DNA of 64,000 nt from Paractinoplanes lichenicola (GCF_016785085.1 NZ_JAENHO010000012.1:346971-410970); one strand, 5' to 3'; positions 50,805 through 60,365 are shown, counted from the first letter of the stretch. The notes: a model not told the origin generated them from the letters alone. Translations and numbers: made by a program.

Positions 50805-53800
50805 ATGGACGCTGACCGAAGCACCCAGCAGCTCGCGGCCGAGGGCGCCGCCGCACTCGACCGAGGTGACCTGGAAGTCGCGGACCGGGCGCTGCGTGCG
50901 GTCCTCGACGCCCGGCCGGACCACCCGGATCGCGCCGACTGGGAGGCCGGGCTGAGCACGGCGTTCACTGCGCGCGCCGACAAGAGCGGGCTGCTCGCCG
51001 ACTACGACACCGCGATCTTCTGGACCCGCGCGGTGCGCGAGCACGACCTGGACGATGACGACCGGGCCCTCGTGCTCACCGTGCTCACCGTGCTGCTGCA
51101 GCGGCGCTGCGATGCGCGGTCGCGGGCCCGCGACCGCCCCGGGGCCGTGGCCGATCTCGCGGAGGCGATCGACACCTGCCGCGCCGCCGTCCGGGTCTCC
51201 GATGATCCGTGGACGACGGGCATGCTGGGCGAGCTGACGATCACCTTGGCCGAGGACACCGGGCTGGCCGAGCACGCGCGCACCGCCGCCGGGCTGCTGG
51301 ACCAGGCCGCGCGGGCCGCCGCGGACGATCCGAACGCCTGGGCGCTGTGGCACGGCGCCGCGCGGGCGAACCGGCTGCTGGCCGAGGACCCCGCGGCACT
51401 GGAGGCCGCCGCCCGCCAGCTGGACCGGGCGCTCGGCTACGCGATCCCGGACGACGACGTCCGGCTCGAGGTGCACGCGCAGCGGGTGATGGCCGGGCAG
51501 TCGCTGATCCTGCACAACCGGTACGACGCGCCGCCCGGCTCGGTCACGCTGCGCACGGTGGTCGAGGCCGCCTTGGAGGCCTTCGACGCGGCCGGCCCGG
51601 GCGACCCGGAACGGCGGGCCGTGGTAGCGCTGCAGCTCGCGCTCGGTTCGATCACGGCCGGTGCGGACGAGGTGGCGGAACTGGACGTGGCACGCGCCCG
51701 GCGCCTGCTGACCATCGCGGCCGCGCATCTGCCGGCCGATCCGGTCTGGCAAGCGCACATGGACAACGCCGAGGCCGGCATCGCGCAATATCTGTTGTCG
51801 CGCGACCCGGCCGGCGGCGGTGACGGCGGCATGCCGTACGTGGCCAGTGCCGCTCGCGGGAACGATCCTCGGCAAAGGCACAGGGTGATTCTGGCCGCCA
51901 GAAACGTTACCGCTGACACCGGTGACCGCCGGCCCGCGCAAGCCGCAGACCGGTATACGGAGCAGCCGCTGACGCCGATGGCGCCCGGCGAAAGAATCTC
52001 GCAGGCGGTGCCGGTCAGCGCGTCCGACCGCCAGGTGATCGGCGCGTTTTCGCGGGTCATGGGACTGTTGCAGGACAACGACGGCGCCGGGGCGGCCGCC
52101 GCCGCCCGCGAGGTGCTGCCCGCCCTCGAGGAACTCGGGCTCACCGGCATCGACCTGGCCATGCTGATGATGCTGCGGACGATCGTGCCGCTCGGCGACC
52201 CGCTCGGCTCGCCGGTGGTGACCGTCCCCCGCTTCGAGCCGATGGCCGGTGCCGCGCCCCAGCTGGTCATGGCCGCCGTGATGGCCACGGCCTCGGCGGC
52301 GCTCACGCAGGCGGGCGCCCGCAACGACGAGGCGCTATTCCGGCACGTCGTGCAGCGCGTCGAGGATTCGCTGGAGCGGACGGCCCCGGCCGACCGGCGC
52401 TCCTTCCTGGGTGGGGCGGTGCTGGCCGCCCAGGCGCATCTCGAGCTCGCGACGCGGTGGCCCGGCAACCTGGACCACGCCACCCGGGCCGCGGAGTGGT
52501 TCGCCGACAGCATGACCCGGGCCGGCGGGGTCGGCTTCCCGCTCTGGCCGCGGCTGGCGATGGGCCGGGCCGAGGCCCTGCGCCTGACCGGCGACGCGGA
52601 TCCGCGGGCCACCCGCGAGCTCGGCAGTTCGGCCCTGCAGGGATACGCCTGGCAGGTCTTCGCCCAGGCGGGCACCGACAACTCGATCATGTCCGCCCGC
52701 GCGGCGGCGGCAGACGCCCGGAAGGTCGCGAGCTGGTGCCTCGCCGACCGGCACCGCGATCCCACGGCCACCGAGGACCTCGTCGCCGCCCTGGACGCGG
52801 GCCGGGGGCTCGTCATCCGGGCCGCCACGACGTCCCGGTCGACGGCGGAGCGGCTGCGCCGTGCCGGTCATCCCGTGCTGGCCGACGACTGGGAGCGGAG
52901 CGCGGGACTCGGCCACGACCTGGTGAGCGGCCTGGCCATGACCGCCGGCGAGTCGCAGGGCACCGAGATTCCCGACGACCTGCGGCTCCGCGTGCTGCGC
53001 GCGCTAGGCGGCGACCGGGTGGCCGGGTTCGAGCCGATCAGCACCTCCGAGATCCGCGGCGCGCTGCGTGCCACCGGCACTGACGCGCTGGTCTACCTGG
53101 TCCCCGGCGACGCGGACGGCTACGCGGTGATCGTGCCCGCGACCGGGGACACGATCGTGCTGCCGCTGCCCCGGCTCCGGGTCGGTCCGGGCTCACCCCT
53201 CGCGGCCTATCGGGCCGCGCAGACTCGCGATGCGGCCTATCGGGCCGGGCAGACGACCCGCGATGCACGCGGTCCGGCAGCGACGGAGGGGCCGGTTGAT
53301 CGGGATCTGCAGGTGGTCGACGAGGTCACCCGGCCGGCGAGCGGGCTGGCGGAACTGTGCGGCTGGGCCTGGGAGGCGGCGATCGGCCCGGTGCTCGGCA
53401 GGCTGAGGACGCGGCCGGTGCGGCTGGTGCTGATCCCGATGGGGCCGCTGGGCCTGGTCCCCTGGCACGCGGCGTACGACCCGGCCCGGACGCCCCGGCG
53501 CTACGCGGCCCAGACGGCGGTCATCTCCTACAGCCCGTCGGCGCGGTCGTTCCGGGCCACCGCCGGCTATCGCCCGGCCCCGGTGACCTCCGCCCTGATG
53601 GTGGGCAACCCGACCGGCGACCTCGGCTTCGCGGGCCGCGAGTCACGGGCGATCCATGACGTGTTCTATCCCGGCGGCACCTACCTCGGCGAGCGGGGCA
53701 GCCCGACGGACGTGCTGAACTGGATCGCCGAGCGGCCGGCCGGCCCGGCCGTGCTGCACCTGGCCTGTCACGGCGCCGTCGACCCGAGAACCCCGGCCGA

Positions 53801-54224
53801 CGCGCACCTGCTGCTCGCCGGTCCGGCTCGGCTCTCCGTGCGTACGCTGCTGGACAGCTCGCGGAAGGCGGCGCTGGACGTGCAGGAGGTCTTCCTCGCC
53901 GCCTGCACCACCAGCGTCGGCGGCGACGACCACGACGAGGTGCTCAGCCTGGCCACGTCCTTCCTGGCCGCCGGGGCCCGTACGGTCTTCGGCTCGTTGT
54001 GGCCGGTGCCGGATCACGAGACCTCGCTGCTGATGTTTCAGGTGCACCGGAACCTGCGCGGCAACGGCATGACCCCGGCGGACGCCCTGCACGCCGCGCA
54101 GCTGTGGATGCTCGACCCCGCGCGCGACACCTCCGGCATCCCCGCCGACCTGCTGCGCGACTATCAGCCCGGAACCGTGTTCGAGCTGACCTCTTGGGCC
54201 GGCTTCATCCACACCGGCCGCTGA
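50805..54224 (+). CDS. CHAT domain-containing TPR protein (putative caspase-like protease)
   Basis: 1139 residues from ATG 50805 with AGGA seven bases upstream. The N-terminal ~780 residues are helical, TPR-like repeats (AAEGAAALDRGDLEVADRALRAVLDARPDHPDRADWE at the start). The C-terminal CHAT domain has the catalytic His989 in LHLACHG and Cys1034 in FLAACTTS, followed by LATSFLAAGARTVFGSLWPVPD. CHAT proteases cleave partner proteins such as gasdermins or Csx30 in immune systems, but no such substrate gene adjoins here. A short duplicated linker (AAQTRDAAYRAGQTTRDA near 808-830) precedes the protease domain. Cytoplasmic; target unknown. Confidence 0.88.
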   Translation: MDADRSTQQLAAEGAAALDRGDLEVADRALRAVLDARPDHPDRADWEAGLSTAFTARADKSGLLADYDTAIFWTRAVREHDLDDDDRALVLTVLTVLLQRRCDARSRARDRPGAVADLAEAIDTCRAAVRVSDDPWTTGMLGELTITLAEDTGLAEHARTAAGLLDQAARAAADDPNAWALWHGAARANRLLAEDPAALEAAARQLDRALGYAIPDDDVRLEVHAQRVMAGQSLILHNRYDAPPGSVTLRTVVEAALEAFDAAGPGDPERRAVVALQLALGSITAGADEVAELDVARARRLLTIAAAHLPADPVWQAHMDNAEAGIAQYLLSRDPAGGGDGGMPYVASAARGNDPRQRHRVILAARNVTADTGDRRPAQAADRYTEQPLTPMAPGERISQAVPVSASDRQVIGAFSRVMGLLQDNDGAGAAAAAREVLPALEELGLTGIDLAMLMMLRTIVPLGDPLGSPVVTVPRFEPMAGAAPQLVMAAVMATASAALTQAGARNDEALFRHVVQRVEDSLERTAPADRRSFLGGAVLAAQAHLELATRWPGNLDHATRAAEWFADSMTRAGGVGFPLWPRLAMGRAEALRLTGDADPRATRELGSSALQGYAWQVFAQAGTDNSIMSARAAAADARKVASWCLADRHRDPTATEDLVAALDAGRGLVIRAATTSRSTAERLRRAGHPVLADDWERSAGLGHDLVSGLAMTAGESQGTEIPDDLRLRVLRALGGDRVAGFEPISTSEIRGALRATGTDALVYLVPGDADGYAVIVPATGDTIVLPLPRLRVGPGSPLAAYRAAQTRDAAYRAGQTTRDARGPAATEGPVDRDLQVVDEVTRPASGLAELCGWAWEAAIGPVLGRLRTRPVRLVLIPMGPLGLVPWHAAYDPARTPRRYAAQTAVISYSPSARSFRATAGYRPAPVTSALMVGNPTGDLGFAGRESRAIHDVFYPGGTYLGERGSPTDVLNWIAERPAGPAVLHLACHGAVDPRTPADAHLLLAGPARLSVRTLLDSSRKAALDVQEVFLAACTTSVGGDDHDEVLSLATSFLAAGARTVFGSLWPVPDHETSLLMFQVHRNLRGNGMTPADALHAAQLWMLDPARDTSGIPADLLRDYQPGTVFELTSWAGFIHTGR

Positions 54225-54354
54225 CAGCGCGCTTTGGTGGAGTCAGCACCACCGCCCTGACCATCGCCGCGCTCATCATCGGGACTGATCCTCATGACCG
54301 CCCACATCCTCACCTCCAAGCGCGTCCGGAAAACCTTGAAGGACGCCGACCAGG

Positions 54355-55200
54355 TCAGGTAAGCGTCTCCCGGGCCTGGGTCAGCGCGCGGCGGGTCAGG
54401 CGTTCCAGGTTGCGTCGATGGCCCGGCCGGTCAGCGGCCGGGTGGTGGAGCAGGGTGGCGTCCTCGGTGGCGGCCGCCTCGGCGGCCGCGCGGACGTCGG
54501 CGTCGGCGAAGCCGGTGCCGAGCAGCACCTGCTCGGCGGTGCGGGCGCGGACCGGGCACGGGCCCGCGTTGACCAGCCCGATCAGGGCGCCGGTGACGAG
54601 CCCGTCGGCCATTGTCACGGCGGCCATGGCGGCGACCTCGGCGTAGCGGGCGTTGCCGGGGCGCTGCTCGGCGAAACCGGCGCCGGTGCCCGCGGGCAGC
54701 ACGGGCAGGCTCACCTCGGCCAAGAGCTCCTCGGGGCGGCGTACGGTCTCGAAGGGTCCGGTGTAGAACTGCTCGGCGAGCACGCTGCGGCAGCCGTCGG
54801 GGCCGGCCAGCTCGAACCGGGCGCCGAGAATGGTTGCCATGGCCGGCCATTCGGCGGCCGGGTGGGCGTAGGTCAGGCTGCCCAGCATGGTGCCGCGGGC
54901 CCGCACAGGTGGGTGTCCGATGTAGCCCACGACTGTGCGCAGCAGCAGGCCGAGCCCGCCGCCGACCCGCTCCGACTCGAAGGTGCGGTGCCGGACGAGC
55001 GGGCCGACCCGCAGCGTGCCGTCGATCTGGGTCAGCCGGTCGAACTCCGTGACCTGGTTGATGTCGACCAGGCGGCCGGGCCGGACGAGGCCGTCGACCA
55101 TGTCGGGGACGAGGCTCTGACCGCCCGCGAGCACCGAGGTGGTTCCGTCGGCGAGGGCCGCGAGCACCTCCTCCGGCTCACGAACGACTATGTATTCCAC
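54355..55200 (-). CDS. CoxM-like FAD-binding subunit of a molybdenum hydroxylase, orphan
   Basis: 281 residues. The FAD-binding motifs SVLAGGQSLVPDMVDGLVRPGRLVDIN and GTMLGSLTYAHPAAEWPA are those of the medium subunit of CO dehydrogenase/xanthine dehydrogenase family enzymes. That subunit passes electrons between [2Fe-2S] and acceptor and needs a molybdopterin large subunit and an iron-sulfur small subunit. Neither is encoded nearby: the CHAT gene is on one side and an FMN reductase on the other. ATG 55200. It may be a remnant, or its partners lie elsewhere. Confidence 0.85.
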   Translation of the reverse strand: MEYIVVREPEEVLAALADGTTSVLAGGQSLVPDMVDGLVRPGRLVDINQVTEFDRLTQIDGTLRVGPLVRHRTFESERVGGGLGLLLRTVVGYIGHPPVRARGTMLGSLTYAHPAAEWPAMATILGARFELAGPDGCRSVLAEQFYTGPFETVRRPEELLAEVSLPVLPAGTGAGFAEQRPGNARYAEVAAMAAVTMADGLVTGALIGLVNAGPCPVRARTAEQVLLGTGFADADVRAAAEAAATEDATLLHHPAADRPGHRRNLERLTRRALTQARETLT

Positions 55201-55255
55201 GCGGCCGTGCTTACCCCGCGTTTCAGAAGTCAGACGTCATCGATCGAGTGAATGG

Positions 55256-55825
55256 TCAGCCGTTCCGCAGCGGGCGCATCGCCGGGGCCACCCGGGCCAA
55301 TTCGTCCAGCATGGCGGTGGCGGCGGCGGTGGTGATCTCGTTCGGCTGGAACTGGCCGTCCTGCACGAGGCTGTGCACGAACGGGATGTTGACCGCGGCC
55401 GGCACGAGGAACAGCCGCAGCGCGTACGCCGCACCGGTCAGCGCCATGGCCGAGCGCGTGCCCGCCGAGACGCCGCCGTAGCTGACGACGCTGGCCGGCT
55501 TGTAGTTCCACTCGTGGTGCAGGTAGTCGAGGGCGTTCTTGAAGGCCGCGCCCAGGCCGTAGTTGTATTCCGGGATCACGAAGACGATGGCGTCGGCCGC
55601 GTCGACCTTCTCGCTCCAGCGCTTCGTGTGGTCGTTCTGGTAGTTGCGCATCCGCGGGTGGTGGGGCTCGTCGAGCAGGGGCAGGTTCTCCTCGGCCAGG
55701 TCGGCCACGGTCACCTGGAACCCGCCGTGCGCCTTGGCCGCGTCGACGAACCACTCGGCGACCGTGGGGCCGATCCGGCCCGGGCGGGTGCTGCCGATGA
55801 CGACCAGCAGGTTGAGCTCGCTCAT
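55256..55825 (-). CDS. NADPH-dependent FMN reductase family protein
   Basis: 189 residues from ATG 55825 (GAGGGA five bases upstream); an earlier in-frame start adds twelve unlikely residues. Flavodoxin-like fold: LLVVIGSTRPGRIGPTVAEWF (phosphate-binding loop), FVIPEYNYGLGAAFKNALDYLHHEW and SYGGVSAGTRS are typical of the NADPH:FMN/azoreductase family. It reduces free or bound flavin, quinones or azo compounds in the cytoplasm. It is 55 bp from the CoxM-like gene on the same strand and may supply it with reduced flavin; this is speculation. Confidence 0.9.
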   Translation of the reverse strand: MSELNLLVVIGSTRPGRIGPTVAEWFVDAAKAHGGFQVTVADLAEENLPLLDEPHHPRMRNYQNDHTKRWSEKVDAADAIVFVIPEYNYGLGAAFKNALDYLHHEWNYKPASVVSYGGVSAGTRSAMALTGAAYALRLFLVPAAVNIPFVHSLVQDGQFQPNEITTAAATAMLDELARVAPAMRPLRNG

Positions 55826-55967
55826 GTTGTTCCCTCGGAGACGAAGTATTTGCTCGCGCAAACACTAACGTGTGGGCGGCGACAACGATCCCCGGAAGTC
55901 AGAAGCATCACATGATTATGTTCCGCCGCCGCGGCGGGGAGAGGGCGGCCGGTGGCGGAGGGGGTTG

Positions 55968-56978
55968 TCAGGCGGCCGGGACCGGGGCGTGGCAGCCGCA
56001 CGACTCGCGGTGTTCGATCGAGGCCGGCAGCCGCACCGTGCGAGGCTCCCGCCGCGGGTCGGCCAGTCGTTGCAGCACCAGTTGCACCGCGCGGTTGCCC
56101 ATGGCGTGGAACGGCTGCGCGATCGACGTGACGCTCGGCGTGACGATGTCGGCCCACTCCAGGTCGTCGAAGGCCACCACCGCAAGATCAGAAGGCACCC
56201 GTACGCCCGCACGCCGGATCGCGCCGAGCAGGCCCATCGTCATGTTGTTGTTGCCGCAGAACACCGCGGACGGCGGGTGGGGCCCGCGCAGCATCTCCTC
56301 GGCCGCCGCGAACCCGCCCCGTACGGTGGACAGCCCGTCCCATATCAGCGCCGGGTCCACGGCCAGGCCCGCGCCCTCGTGGGCCAGCCGGAACCCGGTC
56401 TCGCGCTCGCGCGACGTGGACAGCCCGGTGAGCCCGGTGATCATGCCGATCCGGGTGTGCCCGGCCCCGATCAGGTGCTCGATCAGCCGCCTGGTGGCCA
56501 GCGTGTTCTCCGAGCCGACCTGGTCGAAGCCGCGGTCCTCGAGCCGGTCGGCCAGCACCGTGGCGACCCGCGCGTCGCGCAGCAGGGGGCGGGTGCGGTC
56601 GCGCCAGCCCGACGTCGGCACCAGGATCAGCGCGTCGACGTCGCGATCGAGCAGGGCCCGTACGGCCGCCGCTTCTTTTGCCGGGTCCTCGTTCGAGGCG
56701 CTGAGCAGCACCGTCGCCCCGCACCGGGCGGCCTCGGCGTCGATGCTGTCGATCAGCTCGCCGAAGTACGGGCTCGACATGGCCGGCAGCACCACGCCGA
56801 TCGTCAGCTTGCTCTCCTGGGCCCGCGCGACCCGCTGGTCGTAGTAGCCGAGCGCCTCGGCCGCCTCCAGCACCCGGGCTCGCGTGTCCGCACTCACCCG
56901 CCGGGTGCGGTTCAGGACGTGCGAGACCGTTGTGAGGGAGACTCCGGCGGCGGTTGCTACGGACGACATCGTGACCAC
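55968..56978 (-). CDS. LacI family transcriptional regulator of the sugar ABC operon
   Basis: 336 residues from GTG 56978 (ATG 56969 possible). Helix-turn-helix TMSSVATAAGVSLTTVSHVLN followed by the hinge-region VSADTRARVLEAAEALGY; then a type I sugar-binding domain (IGVVLPAMSSPYFGELIDSIDAEA ... VAFDDLEWADIVTPSVTSIAQP). The C-terminus is Cys/His-rich (HRESCGCHAP). It is divergent from the operon at 57130-62992, and the spacer holds three TTGCGCAA palindromes, so it probably represses that operon in the absence of its sugar. Confidence 0.93.
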   Translation of the reverse strand: MVTMSSVATAAGVSLTTVSHVLNRTRRVSADTRARVLEAAEALGYYDQRVARAQESKLTIGVVLPAMSSPYFGELIDSIDAEAARCGATVLLSASNEDPAKEAAAVRALLDRDVDALILVPTSGWRDRTRPLLRDARVATVLADRLEDRGFDQVGSENTLATRRLIEHLIGAGHTRIGMITGLTGLSTSRERETGFRLAHEGAGLAVDPALIWDGLSTVRGGFAAAEEMLRGPHPPSAVFCGNNNMTMGLLGAIRRAGVRVPSDLAVVAFDDLEWADIVTPSVTSIAQPFHAMGNRAVQLVLQRLADPRREPRTVRLPASIEHRESCGCHAPVPAA

Positions 56979-57007
56979 GTCATCCGTGTTACCCGGGGGT
57001 GACGAGC

Positions 57008-57117
57008 TTGCGCAAACCTTTGCGCAACCACTGGAGTCACACCGGCTTCGATTCCTAGCCTCGACCGCATCCACACGACAACGACCAGCGCAGATGCGCT
57101 TTCGTCGCGTTGCGCAA
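57008..57117. promoter_or_regulatory. Three TTGCGCAA operator palindromes in LacI/sugar-operon spacer
   Basis: TTGCGCAA is found at 57008-57015, 57020-57027 and 57110-57117. The first two are 12 bp apart, close to one helical turn; the third lies 13 bases before ATG 57130. GCGC-centred palindromes are typical LacI-family sites, and the distant third copy would allow looping or block the downstream start. Confidence 0.75.
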
Positions 57118-57129
57118 AGGGGCTGCCGA

Positions 57130-57681
57130 ATGTCGCTTACGGAAAACCAGCGGGCCATCGCCGAGATCGCCGCGGCGGTCGAGAGCGTCAGCGAGGCCGA
57201 GCTCGACGCCATCGTGGACGAGCTGCTGGCCGCCCGCCGGATCGCCGCTTTCGCCGGTGGCCGTGAGGGTTTGGTGATGCGCGGCCTGGTCATGCGGCTG
57301 TTCCACGCCGGCCTCGACGTGCACTACCAGGGCGAGATGACCACCCCGCACATCGGCGAGGGTGACCTGCTGATTCTGTCCTGCGGGCCGGGCAACATCT
57401 CGATGGTCGAGGCCCTCGCGGGCGTGGCCAAGCGGGACGGCGCCCGGCTGCTCTACCTGACCGCGCAGCCGCAGAACGCGCCCGCGAGCCAGGCCGACGC
57501 CGTAATCAAGATCACCGCCCAGACGATGGCCGACGACCAGGCGTCGCAGGCCGTCCTGCCCATGGGCTCGGCGTACGAGATCGCCCTTTTCGTCCTCGTC
57601 GACCTGATCACCAACCGGGTCCGCGCCCGGCGTCAGGAGTCGGCCGGCGAACTGCGCTCGCGCCACACCAATCTCGAATAA
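57130..57681 (+). CDS. SIS-domain sugar isomerase, 6-phospho-3-hexuloisomerase-like
   Basis: 183 residues from ATG 57130. SIS-fold features: RRIAAFAGGREGLVMRGLVMRLFHAGLDVHYQGE, then TTPHIGEGDLLILSCGPGNISMVEALAG and LPMGSAYEIALFVLVDLITNRV near the end, as in PHI/HxlB-type phosphosugar isomerases. The usual GSGxT loop is replaced by CGPGNIS, so the phosphate-binding loop is altered. First gene of the sugar operon; it would isomerise the phosphorylated sugar produced by the kinase at the operon's end. Confidence 0.75.
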   Translation: MSLTENQRAIAEIAAAVESVSEAELDAIVDELLAARRIAAFAGGREGLVMRGLVMRLFHAGLDVHYQGEMTTPHIGEGDLLILSCGPGNISMVEALAGVAKRDGARLLYLTAQPQNAPASQADAVIKITAQTMADDQASQAVLPMGSAYEIALFVLVDLITNRVRARRQESAGELRSRHTNLE

Positions 57682-57711
57682 ATCTCCCATAACTCATATA
57701 ACAGGAGTGAC

Positions 57712-58797
57712 ATGAAAGCCCGTCTGCCCTGGGTAGCGGTCGCCGCTACCTTGATGATCTCCGGCTGTTCCGTCGACTCGGGCGGCAGCAGCGAGGGCGG
57801 CGCCGCGGCCGGCGCGGCCAGCCCGGCCGCCAACTGCGCCATCGCCACCGCCGCCGACCCGGGCAACTCCCAGCCCGCGGCCGACACCCCGATCGCCGAG
57901 AACGCCCCCAAGCTCGCCCAGAAGGACACGTACCGGGTCGCCTTCAGCCAGAACGCCAACAACGGCGCCTGGCGGATCGCCGAGACCCAGAGCATGCAGG
58001 ACGAGGCCAAGCGGCTCGGCTATCAGATCCAGGTCACCGACGCCCAGAACAACCAGTCGAAGCAGATCCAGGACATCCGCAGCCTCATCGCGCAGAAGCC
58101 GGACGCGCTGTTCGTCGCCCCGATGACCGAGGAGATCGGCACGGTCATCGGCGAGGCCAAGTCGGCCGGCATCCCGGTCTTCCTGATCGACCGGACGGTC
58201 TCCGACTCGCAGGCCAAGGCCGGTACGGACTACGTGACGACGATCGTGTCGGACTTCGTGCAGGAGGGCAAGCGGGCCGCGTACGCGCTGGCCAAGGCCA
58301 CCGGTGGCACGGGCAAGGTCATCGCGCTGGAGGGCACGACGGGATCGTCCTCCGCCGTCGACCGCAAGAAGGGCTTCGAGGACGCGCTCAAGGAGTGCCC
58401 CGGCCTCGAGCTGGTCGCCACCCAGGACGCCGACAACCAGCGGGCCCGCGCCCAGGACATCACCGAGTCGCTGCTGCAGGCCAACCCGGACGTGACCGCG
58501 GTCTACGCCCAGGGCGACGACATGGCCATGGGCGCGATCGCCGCCATCCGGGCCGCGGGCAAGGTGCCCGGCAAGGACATCCTGGTCGTCTCGGGTGACG
58601 GCTCCAAGGAGGCGCTGCAGGCGATCGTCGACGGCACGATGGCCGCCAATGTCGAGTGCAACCCGCGCTTCGGCCCCAAGGCGTTCGAGGTCATGAAGCA
58701 GTACGCGGCGGGCGACGAGGTCCCCACCAAGATCCTCAACGAGGACCGGCTGTTCGACAGCTCCAACGCCGGCGAGTTCGTGGACCAGGCGTACTGA
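57712..58797 (+). CDS. Sugar ABC transporter substrate-binding lipoprotein, YtfQ-like
   Basis: 361 residues with lipobox ISGC (Cys19). Type I binding-protein fold. FSQNANNGAWRIAETQSMQDEA, QQ/NNQSKQIQDIRSLIAQKPDALFVAP, IPVFLIDRTV, GTTGSSSAVDRKKGFEDAL, VYAQGDDMAMGAIAAIRAAGKVPGKDILVVSGDG closely follow the galactofuranose-binding protein YtfQ of E. coli as I remember it. It should present a furanose or related pentose/hexose to the membrane complex. Same transcript as the following ATPase and permeases. Confidence 0.9.
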   Translation: MKARLPWVAVAATLMISGCSVDSGGSSEGGAAAGAASPAANCAIATAADPGNSQPAADTPIAENAPKLAQKDTYRVAFSQNANNGAWRIAETQSMQDEAKRLGYQIQVTDAQNNQSKQIQDIRSLIAQKPDALFVAPMTEEIGTVIGEAKSAGIPVFLIDRTVSDSQAKAGTDYVTTIVSDFVQEGKRAAYALAKATGGTGKVIALEGTTGSSSAVDRKKGFEDALKECPGLELVATQDADNQRARAQDITESLLQANPDVTAVYAQGDDMAMGAIAAIRAAGKVPGKDILVVSGDGSKEALQAIVDGTMAANVECNPRFGPKAFEVMKQYAAGDEVPTKILNEDRLFDSSNAGEFVDQAY

Positions 58798-58802
58798 GTG
58801 CG

Positions 58803-60365
58803 ATGACCGATCCGAAGACGGAGGGCCCGCTGCTCCAGATGCGCGGAGTGACCAAGTCGTTCCGCGGCGCGCGGGCCCTCGACGACGCGACCATGACCGT
58901 GGGCCGCAGCCAGATCAGGGCGCTGATCGGGCAGAACGGCGCGGGCAAGTCGACCCTCATCAAGATCCTGACCGGCGTGTACCGGCGCGACGGCGGCGAG
59001 GTGCTGCTCGACGGCCGCCCGGTCGACTTCCGCTCCACGGCCGAGGCTCAGGCCGGCGGCGTGGTCACCATCTATCAGGAAGTGAACTTGGTCCCCAAGC
59101 TGTCGGTGGCCGAGAACATCTTCCTCGGACGCTTCCCCAAGCGCCGCGGTCTGGTCGACTGGGCCACCATGCGGGCCGGCGCCCGCGACGCCCTGGCCAA
59201 GCTCTCGCTGGACATCGACGTGACCCGCCCGCTGGGCAGCTATCGCGTGGCCACCCAGCAGATGACCGCGATCGCCCGCGCGGTGTCGCTCGAGGCGCGG
59301 CTGCTCGTGCTCGACGAGCCGACGTCGTCGCTGGCCGAGCGCGAGGTCGAGACGCTGTTCGGCGTGATGCGCTCGCTGCGCGACTCCGGCGTCAGCATGG
59401 TTTTCGTCTCGCACCGCATGGACGAGCTCTACGAGATCTGCGAGGACGTCACCGTGCTGCGCGACGGCCGCACGGTCGCCGAGGAGCCGCTGGCCTCGCT
59501 CAACCAGTACGAGCTGGTCAGCAAGATGCTGGGCCGGGCCGCCGAGCAGGTGGCCTCGGGTGCCCGCGCGGCCGCCCGCCCCAGGCAGCAGGCCGAGCCG
59601 GTGCTCGCGGTGAGCGGTGCGGCGTCGGCTCCGCGGTTGAAAGACGCTTCGCTTGCGGTGTACGCCGGTCAGGTGCAGGGCGTGGCCGGGCTGCTCGGTT
59701 CCGGCCGATCCGAGCTGCTGCGCTCGATTTTCGGAGCCGACCCGCTCGACGGCGGCACAGTCGTCGTGTCTTCGGACGCGGCGCCCATCCGCACACCCCG
59801 GGAAGCGATCGCCGCACGCCTGGCCTTCCTGTCCGAGGACCGCCGGGCCGAGGGCATCGTGCCCCACCTGTCCGTACGCGACAACCTGACGCTGGCCCTG
59901 CTGCCCAAGCTGACCAGGCGGGGCATCGTCGACCGCAAGCGGCAGAAGCAGATCGTCACCGACTACATCGCCCGGCTCGGCATCAAGGCCCAGGCCGACC
60001 AGCCGATCGTCGAGCTCTCCGGCGGCAACCAGCAGAAGGTGCTGCTGGCCCGCTGGCTGGCCACCGAGCCGGCCGTGCTGCTGCTCGACGAGCCGACCCG
60101 CGGCATCGACGTCAGCGCCAAGGCCGAGATCCTGACCCTGGTCGACAAGCTGGCCGCCGACGGCATGGGTGTGCTGCTGGTGTCGTCCGAACTGGAAGAG
60201 GTCGTCAGCGCGTGCGACGACGTGACCGTGCTGCGCGACGGCGTGTCCGTGGCCCGGGTGGACGTGGAGCGGCTCTCGGAGGAGTCGCTCATGGCCGTGA
60301 TGGCGAGCGGCGAGGCCGTCCCCTCCGCGGACTCCGCACCGAACAAGGACAAATCGGATGACTGA
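58803..60365 (+). CDS. Sugar ABC transporter ATP-binding protein, RbsA/YtfR type (two ATPase domains)
   Basis: 520 residues from ATG 58803, five bases after the binding-protein stop. First ATPase domain: Walker A GQNGAGKST, signature region ATQQMTAIARAVS, Walker B LLVLDEPTSSL. Second domain: degenerate P-loop GLLGSGRSE, signature SGGNQQKVLLARWL and LLLDEPTRGIDV. Duplicate domains with a degenerate second Walker A are normal for RbsA/MglA/YtfR carbohydrate importers. A charged C-terminal tail (ADSAPNKDKSDD) overlaps the next gene by 8 bp. Confidence 0.94.
   Translation: MTDPKTEGPLLQMRGVTKSFRGARALDDATMTVGRSQIRALIGQNGAGKSTLIKILTGVYRRDGGEVLLDGRPVDFRSTAEAQAGGVVTIYQEVNLVPKLSVAENIFLGRFPKRRGLVDWATMRAGARDALAKLSLDIDVTRPLGSYRVATQQMTAIARAVSLEARLLVLDEPTSSLAEREVETLFGVMRSLRDSGVSMVFVSHRMDELYEICEDVTVLRDGRTVAEEPLASLNQYELVSKMLGRAAEQVASGARAAARPRQQAEPVLAVSGAASAPRLKDASLAVYAGQVQGVAGLLGSGRSELLRSIFGADPLDGGTVVVSSDAAPIRTPREAIAARLAFLSEDRRAEGIVPHLSVRDNLTLALLPKLTRRGIVDRKRQKQIVTDYIARLGIKAQADQPIVELSGGNQQKVLLARWLATEPAVLLLDEPTRGIDVSAKAEILTLVDKLAADGMGVLLVSSELEEVVSACDDVTVLRDGVSVARVDVERLSEESLMAVMASGEAVPSADSAPNKDKSDD

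Noticed and set aside
50384..54224. Gasdermin-CHAT or Craspase-type defence pair
   Set aside because: The CHAT protein is clear but neither neighbour resembles a gasdermin, Cas protein or Csx30, so no defence system is claimed.
54294..54362. 22-residue open frame between CHAT and CoxM-like genes
   Set aside because: No ribosome binding site, overlaps the CoxM-like gene end, and nothing supports expression.
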